From positions 1 to 32,316 of the forward strand of contig CAILCO010000042.1 in NCBI GenBank assembly GCA_903832735.1: 32,316 nucleotides of DNA. The letters are read 5' to 3'. The position numbers were made by a program, and so were the translations under genes. Positions 1-7,752 of this stretch are shown one piece after another. The number at the start of each line of letters is the position of its first letter. Position 1 is the first letter of the stretch. Source of the DNA: an uncultured Sterolibacterium sp. (GTDB taxonomy: Bacteria > Pseudomonadota > Gammaproteobacteria > Burkholderiales > Rhodocyclaceae). The notes beneath the pieces are model-generated. The model was not told where the DNA came from and did not search any database. It saw only the letters and a list, made by a program, of their open reading frames with translations.

Positions 1-133
1 CAAAAAGGACATCTCTATCGCCATGAACTATCTCAACCATCGACCCAGAAAATGCCTCGGCTTCAAAACACCTCACGAGGTTTTCTGGAAGAAGCTACAC
101 TCGCGTCATAACGCAGTTGCACTTCAGAGTTGA
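1..133 (+). pseudogene. IS30-family transposase, C-terminal tail only (cut by window edge)
   Basis: Reading frame 2 is open from the left edge to the TGA at 131-133 and gives about 43 residues. It contains MNYLNHRPRKCLGFKTPHEV, the very characteristic end of IS30-family DDE transposases (integrase core), and closes with VALQS, also usual for the family. The catalytic residues lie upstream, outside the window, so whether the element is intact cannot be judged here. The outer inverted repeat of the element should lie around 113-145, just before a structured chromosomal repeat. The family assignment rests on remembered conserved sequence and is fairly secure. It is typed as a pseudogene only because just the tail is visible; it may be a complete insertion sequence. 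Confidence 0.8.
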
Positions 134-147
134 ATCCGCCCACAACT

Positions 148-241
148 GCCCTGAGTTGTCTTGCAGACTACGACGGGCTCTAGCACCTACTTCGCTGGCA
201 CAGAGCCCTGGGTTGCCCCTTGGGCAACGACGGGCGCTAGC
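148..241. repeat. Structured dispersed repeat, 1.6 tandem units (copy A)
   Basis: A partial unit at 148-185 is followed by a complete unit at 181-241; they share the CTAGC junction. The full unit starts TAGCACCTACTTCGC and ends ACGACGGGCGCTAGC, and matches the single unit at 18525-18585 almost throughout. Inside is a hairpin GTTGCCC-CTT-GGGCAAC flanked by arms AGAGCCC and GGGCGCT (one mismatch). The partial unit has the related hairpin GTTGTC/GACTAC. The right-hand CTA (237-239) is the stop codon of the rhodanese gene on the minus strand. The element probably acts as a transcription terminator or REP-like palindrome; that role is inferred. Confidence 0.75.
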
Positions 242-623
242 ACTGTTCCCAGGGCAGGCCGTCTTGGCGCCAGCCGGCCAGCGTGCCGCGATGGTGGCGA
301 TCGTCGAGCTCCCCTTCGAAGCCATGCAGGACGTTGTAGACTTCGCTGAAACCCGCCTGCTCGAGCGCTACTCCGGCGTCCTTGGAACGGTTGCCGCTGC
401 GGCAGATCAGCACGATCGGCCGGTCGATGCTGGCGGCCTTCTTCACGTGAGCGACGAAGTGCGGATTGATCTCCCAGTCAGGACCGTCGTTCCAGGGAAT
501 CATGATGGCCCCGACAGGGTGGCCGACGAAGAGGAATTCCATCTCACTCCTGACATCGACGAACAGGGCCTGCGGATTCTCGTGGAGCAGTTGGTAGGCT
601 TCCTTCGGGGTGAGGTGCTTCAT
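237..623 (-). CDS. Rhodanese-like domain protein (sulfurtransferase)
   Basis: This is a 128-residue single-domain rhodanese, probably cytoplasmic because no signal peptide is visible. The family transfers sulfane sulfur through a persulfide on an active-site cysteine. Here Cys74 lies in the CRSGNRS loop, which matches the six-residue active loop of GlpE/PspE-type rhodaneses. The N-terminal LTPKEAYQLL helix and the FVDVRSEMEF strand are the usual CH2A-like start of the fold. The ATG at 623 is chosen because AGGGAG sits 7 nt upstream; the frame extends further but without a Shine-Dalgarno. The gene is divergent from metH, and a perfect TATAAT lies upstream at 674-669. Its stop codon lies inside the structured repeat. 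The physiological sulfur donor and acceptor cannot be told from sequence. Confidence 0.88.
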   Translation of the reverse strand: MKHLTPKEAYQLLHENPQALFVDVRSEMEFLFVGHPVGAIMIPWNDGPDWEINPHFVAHVKKAASIDRPIVLICRSGNRSKDAGVALEQAGFSEVYNVLHGFEGELDDRHHRGTLAGWRQDGLPWEQC

Positions 624-668
624 CGCGGACTCCCTGTTGCCGGCTGGGTGGGCAAGCGGTAGCGGGCA

Positions 669-697
669 ATTATAGGCCTGCGAAGCAGGCATTCCAG
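669..697 (-). promoter_or_regulatory. Candidate sigma-70 promoter for the rhodanese gene with a palindrome in its spacer
   Basis: On the minus strand a perfect TATAAT lies at 674-669. The -35 position 17 bp away is a poor match (CTGGAA, 697-692). The spacer holds the perfect inverted repeat GCCTGC-GAA-GCAGGC (676-690), placed as an operator or activator site would be. The predicted start near 662 gives a leader of about 40 nt. The same 112-bp gap must also carry the metH promoter; TAAAAT at 703-708 is a candidate -10 for it. The assignment is inferred. Confidence 0.4.
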
Positions 698-735
698 CAT
701 GATAAAATCGCCGGCCATCATCAACAGAAAATTCC

Positions 736-3700
736 ATGCAGCCCGACCGCAGCAGAGAACTTAGCGAGCTACTCGCCCGCCGTATCCTGATCCTCGATGG
801 CGCCATGGGCACCATGATCCAGCGCCACGGACTCTCCGAAGCCGATTACCGGGGGGCGCGCTTCGCTCACCACGCCAAGGATCTCAGGGGCAACAACGAC
901 CTTCTCTGCCTGACCCGGCCCGAACTGATACGGGGCATCCATAGCGAATATCTCTCGGCGGGCGCCGACATCCTCACCTCCAACACCTTCAACGCCACGG
1001 CGATCTCCCAAGCCGACTACGGGCTCGAGGCCATCGTCCATGAACTGAATCTGGCCGGCGCGAAACTAGCGAGGGAGGCCTGCGATGAATATACCGCAGC
1101 CAACCCGGATCGGCCCCGCTTCGTCGCCGGCGTGCTCGGCCCGACGTCACGCACCGCCTCGATCTCGCCTGACGTCAATGACCCGGGTTACCGCAACGTC
1201 GATTTCGACCAACTGGTCGAGGCCTACGTCGAAGCGGCAAGCGGCCTGGCCGACGGCGGAGCCGACCTGCTGCTGCTGGAAACGGTTTTCGACACGCTCA
1301 ATGCCAAGGCCGCCCTGTTCGCCGTCGAGAAGTTCTTCGAACAGCGCGGACAGAGACTGCCGATCATGATCTCGGGCACGATCACCGATGCCTCGGGCAG
1401 GACGCTCTCCGGCCAGACTGCGGAAGCCTTCTGGAATTCCCTGCGCCATGCCCGGCCCCTGTCCTTCGGTTTGAACTGTGCGCTCGGCGCATCGGAATTG
1501 CGCCAGCATGTCGCGGAGCTGTCGCGCGTCTGCGATTGCCCAATTTCGGCGCACCCCAACGCGGGCCTGCCCAATGCCTTCGGCGGTTATGACGAGCGGC
1601 CGGAAACGCTGGCCAGCGCGATTCGGGAATGGGGCGAGGCGGGCATCATCAACATCGCCGGCGGCTGCTGCGGCACCACGCCGGAACATATCCGCGCAAT
1701 TGCAATAGCCCTGGCCGGGCTGCCACCGCGCCAGCCACCCCAAGTTGCGCCGAAGTTGCGCCTGTCCGGCCTGGAACCCTGCAACATCGGCGACGACAGC
1801 CTGTTCGTCAATGTCGGCGAGCGCACCAACGTCACCGGCTCCAAGGCCTTCGCCCGTTTGATCCTGAATGGCCAGTTCGAGGAAGCCGTGGCCGTGGCGC
1901 GCAACCAGGTCGAGGCTGGCGCCCAGATCATCGACGTGAACATGGACGAAGCGATGCTCGACTCCCAGGCGGCGATGGTCAAGTTCCTCAAGCTCATCGC
2001 CTCCGAGCCCGACATCGCCCGCGTGCCGGTAATGATCGACTCCTCAAAGTGGGAGGTGCTGGAGGCCGGCCTGAAATGCCTGCAGGGCAAGGGCATCGTC
2101 AATTCGATCTCGCTCAAGGAAGGCGAAGAAAGATTTCTCGCGCAGGCCCGACTCGCCCGTCGCTACGGCGCCGCCACCATCGTCATGGCCTTCGACGAGG
2201 CCGGGCAGGCGGATACATTTCAGCGCAAGACCGGGATCTGCCAGAGGGCCTACGATCTGCTCAATGGCATCGGCTTCCCCGCCGAGGACATCATCTTCGA
2301 CCCGAACGTCTTCGCCATCGCCACCGGCATCGAGGAGCACAACAACTACGCCGTCGACTTCATCGAGGCGACGCGCTGGATCCGCGCCAACTTGCCGCAC
2401 GCCCATGTCTCCGGCGGCGTCTCCAACGTCTCCTTCAGTTTCCGCGGCAACGACCCGGTGCGCGAAGCGATCCACACGGTTTTCCTCTACCACGCGATCC
2501 AGGCCGGAATGAGCATGGGCATCGTCAATGCCAGCCAGCTCGGCGTCTATCAGGAAATCCCCGCGGGCTTGCGCGCGGCAGTAGAAGCCGTGGTGCAGAA
2601 CCGTTTCCCCGAGGCCGGCGAGCAACTGGTCGAATTCGCCCAATCGGTCAAGGGCTCTGCCCGCGAACAGGTGGTCGATCTCGCCTGGCGCGAGCAGCCC
2701 GTGGGCGAACGTCTGACGCACGCGATGATCAAGGGCATCACCGACTACATCATCATCGACACCGAGGAAGCGCGGCAGGAAACCCTGACCAAGGGTCTGC
2801 CGCCGTTGGCGGTGATCGAGGGACCGCTGATGGACGGCATGAACGCGGTCGGCGATCTCTTCGGCGCCGGCAAGATGTTCCTGCCCCAGGTGGTGAAATC
2901 CGCACGGGTCATGAAGCAGGCGGTGGCGCATCTCCTGCCGTTCATCGAGGCCGAGAAGCTGCGCACCGGCGCCGCCGCCAAGGGGCGCATCGTCATGGCC
3001 ACGGTGAAGGGTGACGTCCATGACATCGGCAAGAACATCGTCGGCGTGGTCTTGGGCTGCAACGGCTACGAGGTGTTCGATCTCGGCGTGATGGTCAGTT
3101 CGGACCGGATCCTCGCCGCGGCGCGCGAGCACGACGCCGACATCATCGGGCTGTCTGGCTTGATCACGCCGTCGCTGGAAGAGATGAGCTTCGTCGCCGC
3201 CGAGATGCGGCGCCAGGGCTTCACGACGCCGCTCCTGATCGGCGGGGCGACGACCAGCCGTGCCCATACCGCGATCAAGATCGCGCCGAATTACCAGGGT
3301 CCGGTGATCTACGTGCCGGATGCTTCGCGCGCCGTCGGCGTGGTGACCCGCCTGCTCTCGGAAGATCAGGCCGCCGAATATATCAAGGAAGTCGCCGCCG
3401 ACTACGTGAAAGTCCGCGAGCAGCACGCCAACAAGAAGGGCGTCACGCTGCTGACCCTGGAAGCCGCCAGGGAGAATCGCGTCCGGCCGGCCTATGCGCC
3501 GATCGCCCCGGCAGCCACCGGGCTCACGGTGATCCGGGACATCGATCTGGCGAATCTGGAACGCTACATCGACTGGGCGCCCTTCTTCCAGACCTGGGAT
3601 CTCGCCGGCGCCTATCCCGCAATACTCTCGGACGGAAAGGTCGGCGAGGCCGCGCGCAGCGTCTTCGAAGACGGCAAGAAGATGCTCGCGAAAATAATCA

Positions 3701-4401
3701 AGGAAAAGTGGCTGACTGCCAACGCCGTGTTCGGTCTGTTCCCGGCGAACGGCGTCGGCGACGACGTCGAACTGTTCAGAGACGAGTCGCGCCAGCAGGT
3801 CACGGCCACGCTGCACTTCCTGCGCCAGCAACACCAGCGCCCTGTCGGCCGCCCGAACGAATGTCTGGCCGATTTCGTCGCACCGCGGGGCACACCGGAC
3901 TGGCTCGGCGCCTTCGCCGTGACCGCGGGTTTGGGGATAGAGCGGAAGCTCGCCGAATTCGCCGCAAGCCACGACGACTACCAGGCGATCATGCTGAAGT
4001 CGCTCGCCGACCGGCTCGCCGAAGCCTGCGCCGAGTGGCTGCACGAGCGCGTGCGCTGCGCGCACTGGGGCTATGCCGCGGGCGAAGACTTGAGCAGTGA
4101 ACACCTGATTGCCGAGAACTACCGCGGCATCCGACCCGCGCCCGGCTATCCGGCCTGCCCCGATCACACCGAGAAGGCGACGATCTTTGAACTCCTAGCC
4201 GCGCCGGAAAATTGCGCCATGGAGATTACCGAAAACTACGCCATGCACCCGGCCGCATCGGTTTCCGGCTTCTATTTCGCCCACCCGGATGCGCACTATT
4301 TCGCTGTGACCAAGATCGGTCACGACCAATTGCAGGACTGGGCGCGACGAAAGGGCATGAGCGTCGCCGAAGCCGAGAGGTGGCTGGCACCGATTCTCTA
4401 A
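736..4401 (+). CDS. metH: B12-dependent methionine synthase
   Basis: The 1221-residue protein matches the usual full-length MetH (about 1227 residues in E. coli). It transfers methyl from 5-methyl-tetrahydrofolate to homocysteine via cobalamin in the cytoplasm. The order of domains is complete. The homocysteine/zinc domain (about 1-330) has zinc ligands Cys248 (GLNCALGA), Cys311 and Cys312 (GGCCGTT). The pterin-binding barrel (about 350-620) contains [10 protein letters not shown]. The cobalamin cap and Rossmann domain (about 650-890) has the DVHDIG motif with cobalt-ligand His762. The reactivation domain (about 910-1221) has the AdoMet signature [12 protein letters not shown] from residue 1133. 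No cobalamin or SAM riboswitch is recognisable in the 112-bp upstream gap. The stop codon directly adjoins a large inverted repeat. Confidence 0.97.
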   Translation: MQPDRSRELSELLARRILILDGAMGTMIQRHGLSEADYRGARFAHHAKDLRGNNDLLCLTRPELIRGIHSEYLSAGADILTSNTFNATAISQADYGLEAIVHELNLAGAKLAREACDEYTAANPDRPRFVAGVLGPTSRTASISPDVNDPGYRNVDFDQLVEAYVEAASGLADGGADLLLLETVFDTLNAKAALFAVEKFFEQRGQRLPIMISGTITDASGRTLSGQTAEAFWNSLRHARPLSFGLNCALGASELRQHVAELSRVCDCPISAHPNAGLPNAFGGYDERPETLASAIREWGEAGIINIAGGCCGTTPEHIRAIAIALAGLPPRQPPQVAPKLRLSGLEPCNIGDDSLFVNVGERTNVTGSKAFARLILNGQFEEAVAVARNQVEAGAQIIDVNMDEAMLDSQAAMVKFLKLIASEPDIARVPVMIDSSKWEVLEAGLKCLQGKGIVNSISLKEGEERFLAQARLARRYGAATIVMAFDEAGQADTFQRKTGICQRAYDLLNGIGFPAEDIIFDPNVFAIATGIEEHNNYAVDFIEATRWIRANLPHAHVSGGVSNVSFSFRGNDPVREAIHTVFLYHAIQAGMSMGIVNASQLGVYQEIPAGLRAAVEAVVQNRFPEAGEQLVEFAQSVKGSAREQVVDLAWREQPVGERLTHAMIKGITDYIIIDTEEARQETLTKGLPPLAVIEGPLMDGMNAVGDLFGAGKMFLPQVVKSARVMKQAVAHLLPFIEAEKLRTGAAAKGRIVMATVKGDVHDIGKNIVGVVLGCNGYEVFDLGVMVSSDRILAAAREHDADIIGLSGLITPSLEEMSFVAAEMRRQGFTTPLLIGGATTSRAHTAIKIAPNYQGPVIYVPDASRAVGVVTRLLSEDQAAEYIKEVAADYVKVREQHANKKGVTLLTLEAARENRVRPAYAPIAPAATGLTVIRDIDLANLERYIDWAPFFQTWDLAGAYPAILSDGKVGEAARSVFEDGKKMLAKIIKEKWLTANAVFGLFPANGVGDDVELFRDESRQQVTATLHFLRQQHQRPVGRPNECLADFVAPRGTPDWLGAFAVTAGLGIERKLAEFAASHDDYQAIMLKSLADRLAEACAEWLHERVRCAHWGYAAGEDLSSEHLIAENYRGIRPAPGYPACPDHTEKATIFELLAAPENCAMEITENYAMHPAASVSGFYFAHPDAHYFAVTKIGHDQLQDWARRKGMSVAEAERWLAPIL

Positions 4402-4482
4402 CTCCATGCGGCAGACGAAGGGCACCGGGCGAAGGGCCGCCCCGAGCCCGGTGCGGCGTGGAACATGGAGTCCCGAAGGGAC
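4401..4482. terminator. Nested inverted repeats directly after metH
   Basis: Outer arms ACTCCATG (4401-4408) and CATGGAGT (4464-4471) pair perfectly over 8 bp. Inside them GCACCGGGC (4422-4430) and GCCCGGTGC (4446-4454) pair perfectly over 9 bp. A further small hairpin GTCCC-GAA-GGGAC follows at 4470-4482. The outer arm begins at the last base of the metH stop codon. No T-run follows, so this is not a textbook Rho-independent terminator. A role in 3'-end stability or termination between convergent genes is inferred. Confidence 0.5.
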
Positions 4483-4490
4483 GAACACCC

Positions 4491-4530
4491 GTCACCCCCT
4501 CCCGCGGGGAGGGGGCTGGGGGGAAGGCTG
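4491..4530. repeat. G/C-rich REP-like palindrome
   Basis: CCCCCTCCC (4495-4503) and GGGAGGGGG (4507-4515) pair perfectly around a GCG loop, followed by the CTGGGGGGAAGG tail. This motif class is a very common intergenic repeat in proteobacterial genomes. It sits between convergent metH and the DUF1840 gene and ends just before the DUF1840 stop at 4532. No other copy was noticed in this window. Confidence 0.6.
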
Positions 4531-4531
4531 T

Positions 4532-4864
4532 CTACACCCCCCAGAGCACCGGCACCTTCTTCTTCAGCGACCACTCGAGCAGTTCGACCAGCGGCGTGGC
4601 GCGCTGGCTGAGGCTAACGTAGGGACGGCGGCTGCCGTCAGTTGCCGTTTCGAACTGCGGCAGGTCCTCGTCATGGACGCCCTTCCGCACCTCCCGGTCG
4701 GCATCAATAGCGGCCTTCAGACTGGCCAGCGCCGCCGGCAACTGGGCTACGGTGACGATGCCCTGGTCGCCGACTTCCTTGCCCATGAGTTCCATCATCC
4801 GGTGCGCCACGTCGCCGAACATGATGACGTCGCCCGAAGCCTTGGACTGGAAGGTCACGATCAT
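4532..4864 (-). CDS. DUF1840 domain-containing protein
   Basis: The 110-residue protein matches the DUF1840 family of small betaproteobacterial proteins. It opens with MIVTFQSKASGDVIMFGDVA and ends in a basic, hydrophobic helix (LVELLEWSLKKKVPVLWGV). No enzyme motif, signal peptide or membrane segment is visible, and the family has no established function. The start at 4864 is supported by AAGGGA about 7 nt upstream. It is the last gene of a minus-strand operon: its ATG lies 1 nt after the stop of the alpha/beta hydrolase, so translational coupling is likely. A link to stress or detoxification through its GST and hydrolase partners is only suggestive. Confidence 0.85.
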   Translation of the reverse strand: MIVTFQSKASGDVIMFGDVAHRMMELMGKEVGDQGIVTVAQLPAALASLKAAIDADREVRKGVHDEDLPQFETATDGSRRPYVSLSQRATPLVELLEWSLKKKVPVLWGV

Positions 4865-4865
4865 C

Positions 4866-5672
4866 TCAAAGTCCCTTTTCTGTCAACCAGGAATGGATGC
4901 GTCCGGCCACGATTCGCCAGTCGCGTTCGAGCATCAGGCCGTGGCCCATGCCGGGGAAGAGTTCGGCCTCGACCGAATAGGTCCGCGCCGTCATCTCCAC
5001 CAGAGAGGCTGGGATCAGCTGATCGAGTTCGCCGCCCAGGACCAGAAGCGGCGTGTTGTTCACCCGCGAGGGATGCGGCAGATTGAACAGGGTCATGTCC
5101 CAGATGGCGCGGTGCGACTCTGACTGCGACAGGCGCAGGTAGCGGCGCAGATCCTCGGCTGCGATCGGCTGGGCAAACAGCGCTTGGCGCAGGGTTTCGA
5201 CCGAGACCCGGCCGCCGCTCATGACACTGTTCAAATCGCTCATCAGTCCGGGCTTCTGGAACATCAGGCCGAAGGCCGCCGACATCAGGCCCTGCGGAGG
5301 TGCGGCACACATCAGCACGGCTGCCGGCGCCTGGTGCTTTTCGAGATATTTCTGCACCACGAAGCCGCCCATGGAATGACCGACAAGCACAGGCGGCACG
5401 GGCAGATCCGCGACCACCTCGGCGACGTCGCTGATGTAATCGTTGATGCCGAAACTGTCGAGATGGCGACGTCCCCTGCTGGCGCCATGTCCGGACAAGG
5501 AGAGGGCGTAGCTTAGGTAACCCTGCGCGGCGAAGAACGGCAAAAAATGCTCCGCCCAGCACCAGGCCGCGGTGTAGGCGCCATGAATGAAGAGCAGCGG
5601 AGTCTTGTGCTTGCGCGACTTGGCCGGCGGCGCATGGCTCAGTAGTTCGAGGCCGGCGATATCATCTTTCAC
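4866..5672 (-). CDS. Alpha/beta-fold hydrolase
   Basis: The 268-residue protein has a complete alpha/beta hydrolase triad. The nucleophile Ser100 is in GHSMGG, the acid Asp217 in GGELDQLIP and the base His244 in GMGHGLM. The oxyanion-hole strand is LLFIHGAYTAAWCW, and GHGAS follows as in haloperoxidase/lysophospholipase-like members. The substrate is not predictable; esters or lactones are typical. The start is taken as GTG at 5672, 10 nt after the GST stop. Longer in-frame readings would lie inside the GST gene and look unrelated to the fold. The Shine-Dalgarno is weak, so translation may be coupled to GST. No signal peptide is seen, so a cytoplasmic location is likely. Confidence 0.85.
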   Translation of the reverse strand: MKDDIAGLELLSHAPPAKSRKHKTPLLFIHGAYTAAWCWAEHFLPFFAAQGYLSYALSLSGHGASRGRRHLDSFGINDYISDVAEVVADLPVPPVLVGHSMGGFVVQKYLEKHQAPAAVLMCAAPPQGLMSAAFGLMFQKPGLMSDLNSVMSGGRVSVETLRQALFAQPIAAEDLRRYLRLSQSESHRAIWDMTLFNLPHPSRVNNTPLLVLGGELDQLIPASLVEMTARTYSVEAELFPGMGHGLMLERDWRIVAGRIHSWLTEKGL

Positions 5673-5682
5673 TGCGCATCGC

Positions 5683-6300
5683 TCACTGCGGCACCGCCAT
5701 GCCGCGTTGCACCGCCGGCCGGGCACCGATCGCGGCAAACCAGCGGAGCACCGCCGGGTAGGCGGCGAGATCGACCTTCTGCCAATCGTGGCGCGCCACC
5801 CAGGGATAGGTGGCGATGTCTGCGATGGAATATTCGTCGGCGAGGTAATCGTGATCTGTCAGGCGCTGGTTGAGAACGCCATAGAGCCGCGCCGCTTCCT
5901 TGGTATAGCGTTGCACGGCGTAGGGCACCGGTTCTGGCGTCGCGCGCAGGAAATGATGGACCTGGCCGAACATCGGCCCGACGCCGCCCATCTGGAACAT
6001 CAGCCACTGCAGCGCCTGGTACTTGGCGTAGTCCCCGGCCGGCAGGAACTTCCCCGTCTTGCCGGCGAGATAGACTAGGATAGCGCCGGATTCGAACAGC
6101 GTGATCGGCTTGCCGTCCGGGCCGTCGTCGTCGACCAGCACGGGAATCTTGCCGTTCGGATTGAGCGCAACGAACTCGGGAAGATGCTGCTCGCCGGCGC
6201 TGATATTGATCTTCCTGACCGCGTAAGGCAGCGCACACTCCTCGAGCATTATCGAGACCTTGCGGCCGTTGGGCGTAGCCCAAGTGTAGAGCGTAATCAA
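5683..6300 (-). CDS. Glutathione S-transferase family protein (Nu/Ure2p-like)
   Basis: This cytoplasmic protein has about 205 residues. The N-terminal thioredoxin-like domain begins ITLYTWATPNGRKVSIMLEE, typical of the Nu-class/YfcG-Ure2p-like GSTs. In that group an Asn/Thr-rich TPNG turn replaces the classical catalytic Tyr. The glutathione-contact segment KIPVLVDDDGPDGKPITLFESGAILVYLA, with its cis-Pro and E-S pair, is present. The C-terminal all-helical domain follows. TTG at 6300 is preferred over ATG at 6324 because AAGGGGA lies 5 nt upstream of it and homologues start with MITLYTW; the longer form would add eight residues. It heads the GST / hydrolase / DUF1840 operon. YfcG-type members show disulfide-reductase activity; the substrate here is unknown. 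Confidence 0.88.
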   Translation of the reverse strand: MITLYTWATPNGRKVSIMLEECALPYAVRKINISAGEQHLPEFVALNPNGKIPVLVDDDGPDGKPITLFESGAILVYLAGKTGKFLPAGDYAKYQALQWLMFQMGGVGPMFGQVHHFLRATPEPVPYAVQRYTKEAARLYGVLNQRLTDHDYLADEYSIADIATYPWVARHDWQKVDLAAYPAVLRWFAAIGARPAVQRGMAVPQ

Positions 6301-6348
6301 AGCATCCCCTTTATCATGGCGCATCGCGCATTTTACCCCGAGGTGTCT

Positions 6349-6546
6349 GTGCAGAAATGGCTGATCGCCCTGTTCATTACGGTTTTAATCGCCGGCGTCC
6401 TTCTGCCGCGGCTGGCGGCGCTGATGCGCTTCGGCCGTCTGCCGGGAGACCTGCGCTTCAAGTGGCGCGGCCGGGAATATTATTTTCCCTTCGCCACGGG
6501 GTTGCTCCTGTCGCTCGCCGCAACGCTAATCCTGCGGATGTTGTAA
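6349..6546 (+). CDS. DUF2905 family small membrane protein
   Basis: This is a 65-residue protein starting at GTG 6349, with CCGAGG about 5 nt upstream. It has two predicted membrane helices, near residues 3-23 (WLIALFITVLIAGVLLPRLA) and 46-64 (FATGLLLSLAATLILRML). They are separated by the conserved loop GRLPGDLRFKWRGREYYFPF that defines DUF2905. The family has no known function. Other possible starts are GTG at 6343 and ATG at 6316. The 3' end overlaps the 3' end of the convergent cca gene by 21 bp, so no dedicated terminator lies between them. Confidence 0.85.
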   Translation: MQKWLIALFITVLIAGVLLPRLAALMRFGRLPGDLRFKWRGREYYFPFATGLLLSLAATLILRML

Positions 6547-7752
6547 GCCGAGTTCCTTGACCGCGGCGATGCGCGCCTCGCGGATGCGCAGGGGGATCTG
6601 CGCCGGATCGCCACAGGATCGTGCGATCGTGCCGGCATCGACGGCGCGTGCTGCGACCAGCCCGCGGCGCCAGCATTCGGCCTGCGGATAGGGCCGCTCG
6701 GTAAATCCCAGGCGGCCCCGGTAATCGCATTCGCAGGCCGAGAGTACCTGGTCGAAACGCGCCGGGCGGCGCAAGGCATCGCATTGCTCGAGTACGCTCA
6801 CCATGGTCGCAGGCTTGAGTTCTGTTGCGCGGTGAATGAGGCCATGGAACATCGCCACCAGCCGCGCCAGGTCGCGGCAGTCGGCGGGAACACGCAGCCG
6901 TTCGCAGAGGGGGCCGAGCAGAGCGACGCTGGCGGTCTCGTGGCCGATGTGGCGGGGCAGTATCTCGGGGGGCGTCCGGCCCTTGCCGAGATCGTGGCTC
7001 AGCGCGGCAAAGCGCTCGGCAAGCGAGAGGTTCAGCCTGGCCGCGATGTCCACAACCATCATCGTGTGCACGCCAGTATCCACTTCCGGATGGAAGTCGG
7101 CCCGCTGCGGCACACCGTACAGCGCGTCGAGTTCCGGCAGCAGACGGGCGAGCGCGCCGCAGTGACGCAGAGTCTCGATCATGCGCGAGGGCCGCGCCTC
7201 CATCAACCCCTTCGCCAGTTCCTGCCAGACCCGCTCGGGAACAAGATGATCGACCTCGCCGCCGACGACCAGTTGGCGCATCAGGGCCAGGGTCTCGGGG
7301 GCGATGGCGAAGTCATTGAAGCGGGCAAAGAAACGCGCCACGCGCAAGACACGCACCGGATCCTCGACGAAGGCCGGCGAAACATGGCGCAGCACGCGCG
7401 CTTCAAGATCCTGGCGGCCGCCATAAGGATCGATCAGGATGCCATCCTCGCTCTTCGCGATGGCGTTGATGGTCAGATCGCGCCGGGCCAGATCCTGCTC
7501 CAGACTCACCTCAGGCGAGGCGTGGAAGACGAAGCCGTGATAGCCCGGCGCAGTCTTCCTCTCGGTACGGGCCAGGGCATACTCCTCATGGGTTTCGGGA
7601 TGAAGGAACACCGGGAAATCCCGACCCACGGGGCGAAAGCCAAGCGCCACCATTTCTTCCGGCGTCGCCCCGACGACGACATGGTCGCGATCGACCACCG
7701 GCAGTCCGAGCAACTCGTCGCGTATGGCGCCGCCGACGACGTAGGATTTCAT
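6526..7752 (-). CDS. cca: Multifunctional CCA tRNA nucleotidyltransferase
   Basis: The 408-residue class II tRNA nucleotidyltransferase adds or repairs the 3' CCA of tRNA. The head domain has VGGAIRDELLG (residues 6-16) and the metal-binding pair Asp21/Asp23 in DRDHVVVG. RRDLTINAIA (90-99) and the nucleotide-selecting region EDPVRVLRVARFFARF (130-145) follow. A C-terminal HD domain is present (His253, Asp254 in LSHDLGKGRTP), as in the E. coli bifunctional enzyme, where it gives phosphodiesterase/phosphatase activity. The start codon overlaps the stop of slt as ATGA (7750-7754), indicating coupled translation. The HD domain suggests CCA repair as well as synthesis, because other pathways may mature CCA-encoding tRNA genes; that is inference. 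Confidence 0.96.
   Translation of the reverse strand: MKSYVVGGAIRDELLGLPVVDRDHVVVGATPEEMVALGFRPVGRDFPVFLHPETHEEYALARTERKTAPGYHGFVFHASPEVSLEQDLARRDLTINAIAKSEDGILIDPYGGRQDLEARVLRHVSPAFVEDPVRVLRVARFFARFNDFAIAPETLALMRQLVVGGEVDHLVPERVWQELAKGLMEARPSRMIETLRHCGALARLLPELDALYGVPQRADFHPEVDTGVHTMMVVDIAARLNLSLAERFAALSHDLGKGRTPPEILPRHIGHETASVALLGPLCERLRVPADCRDLARLVAMFHGLIHRATELKPATMVSVLEQCDALRRPARFDQVLSACECDYRGRLGFTERPYPQAECWRRGLVAARAVDAGTIARSCGDPAQIPLRIREARIAAVKELGLQHPQD

Noticed and set aside
117-662. 181-codon plus-strand ORF opposite the rhodanese gene
   Set aside because: It is antisense to a clear rhodanese with an active-site loop; its own translation resembles no protein family.
624-735. Cobalamin or SAM riboswitch before metH
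   Set aside because: The gap is only 112 bp and has neither a B12-box nor SAM-aptamer landmarks; only one small palindrome is seen.
2044-4167. 707-codon minus-strand ORF inside metH
   Set aside because: It is a mirror of metH codons in high-GC DNA, with Asp/Arg/His-rich low-information sequence and no motif.
4401-4531. Integron attC site or CRISPR repeat in the hairpin-rich gap
   Set aside because: No GTTRRRY/RYYYAAC core pair and no regularly spaced repeats are present.
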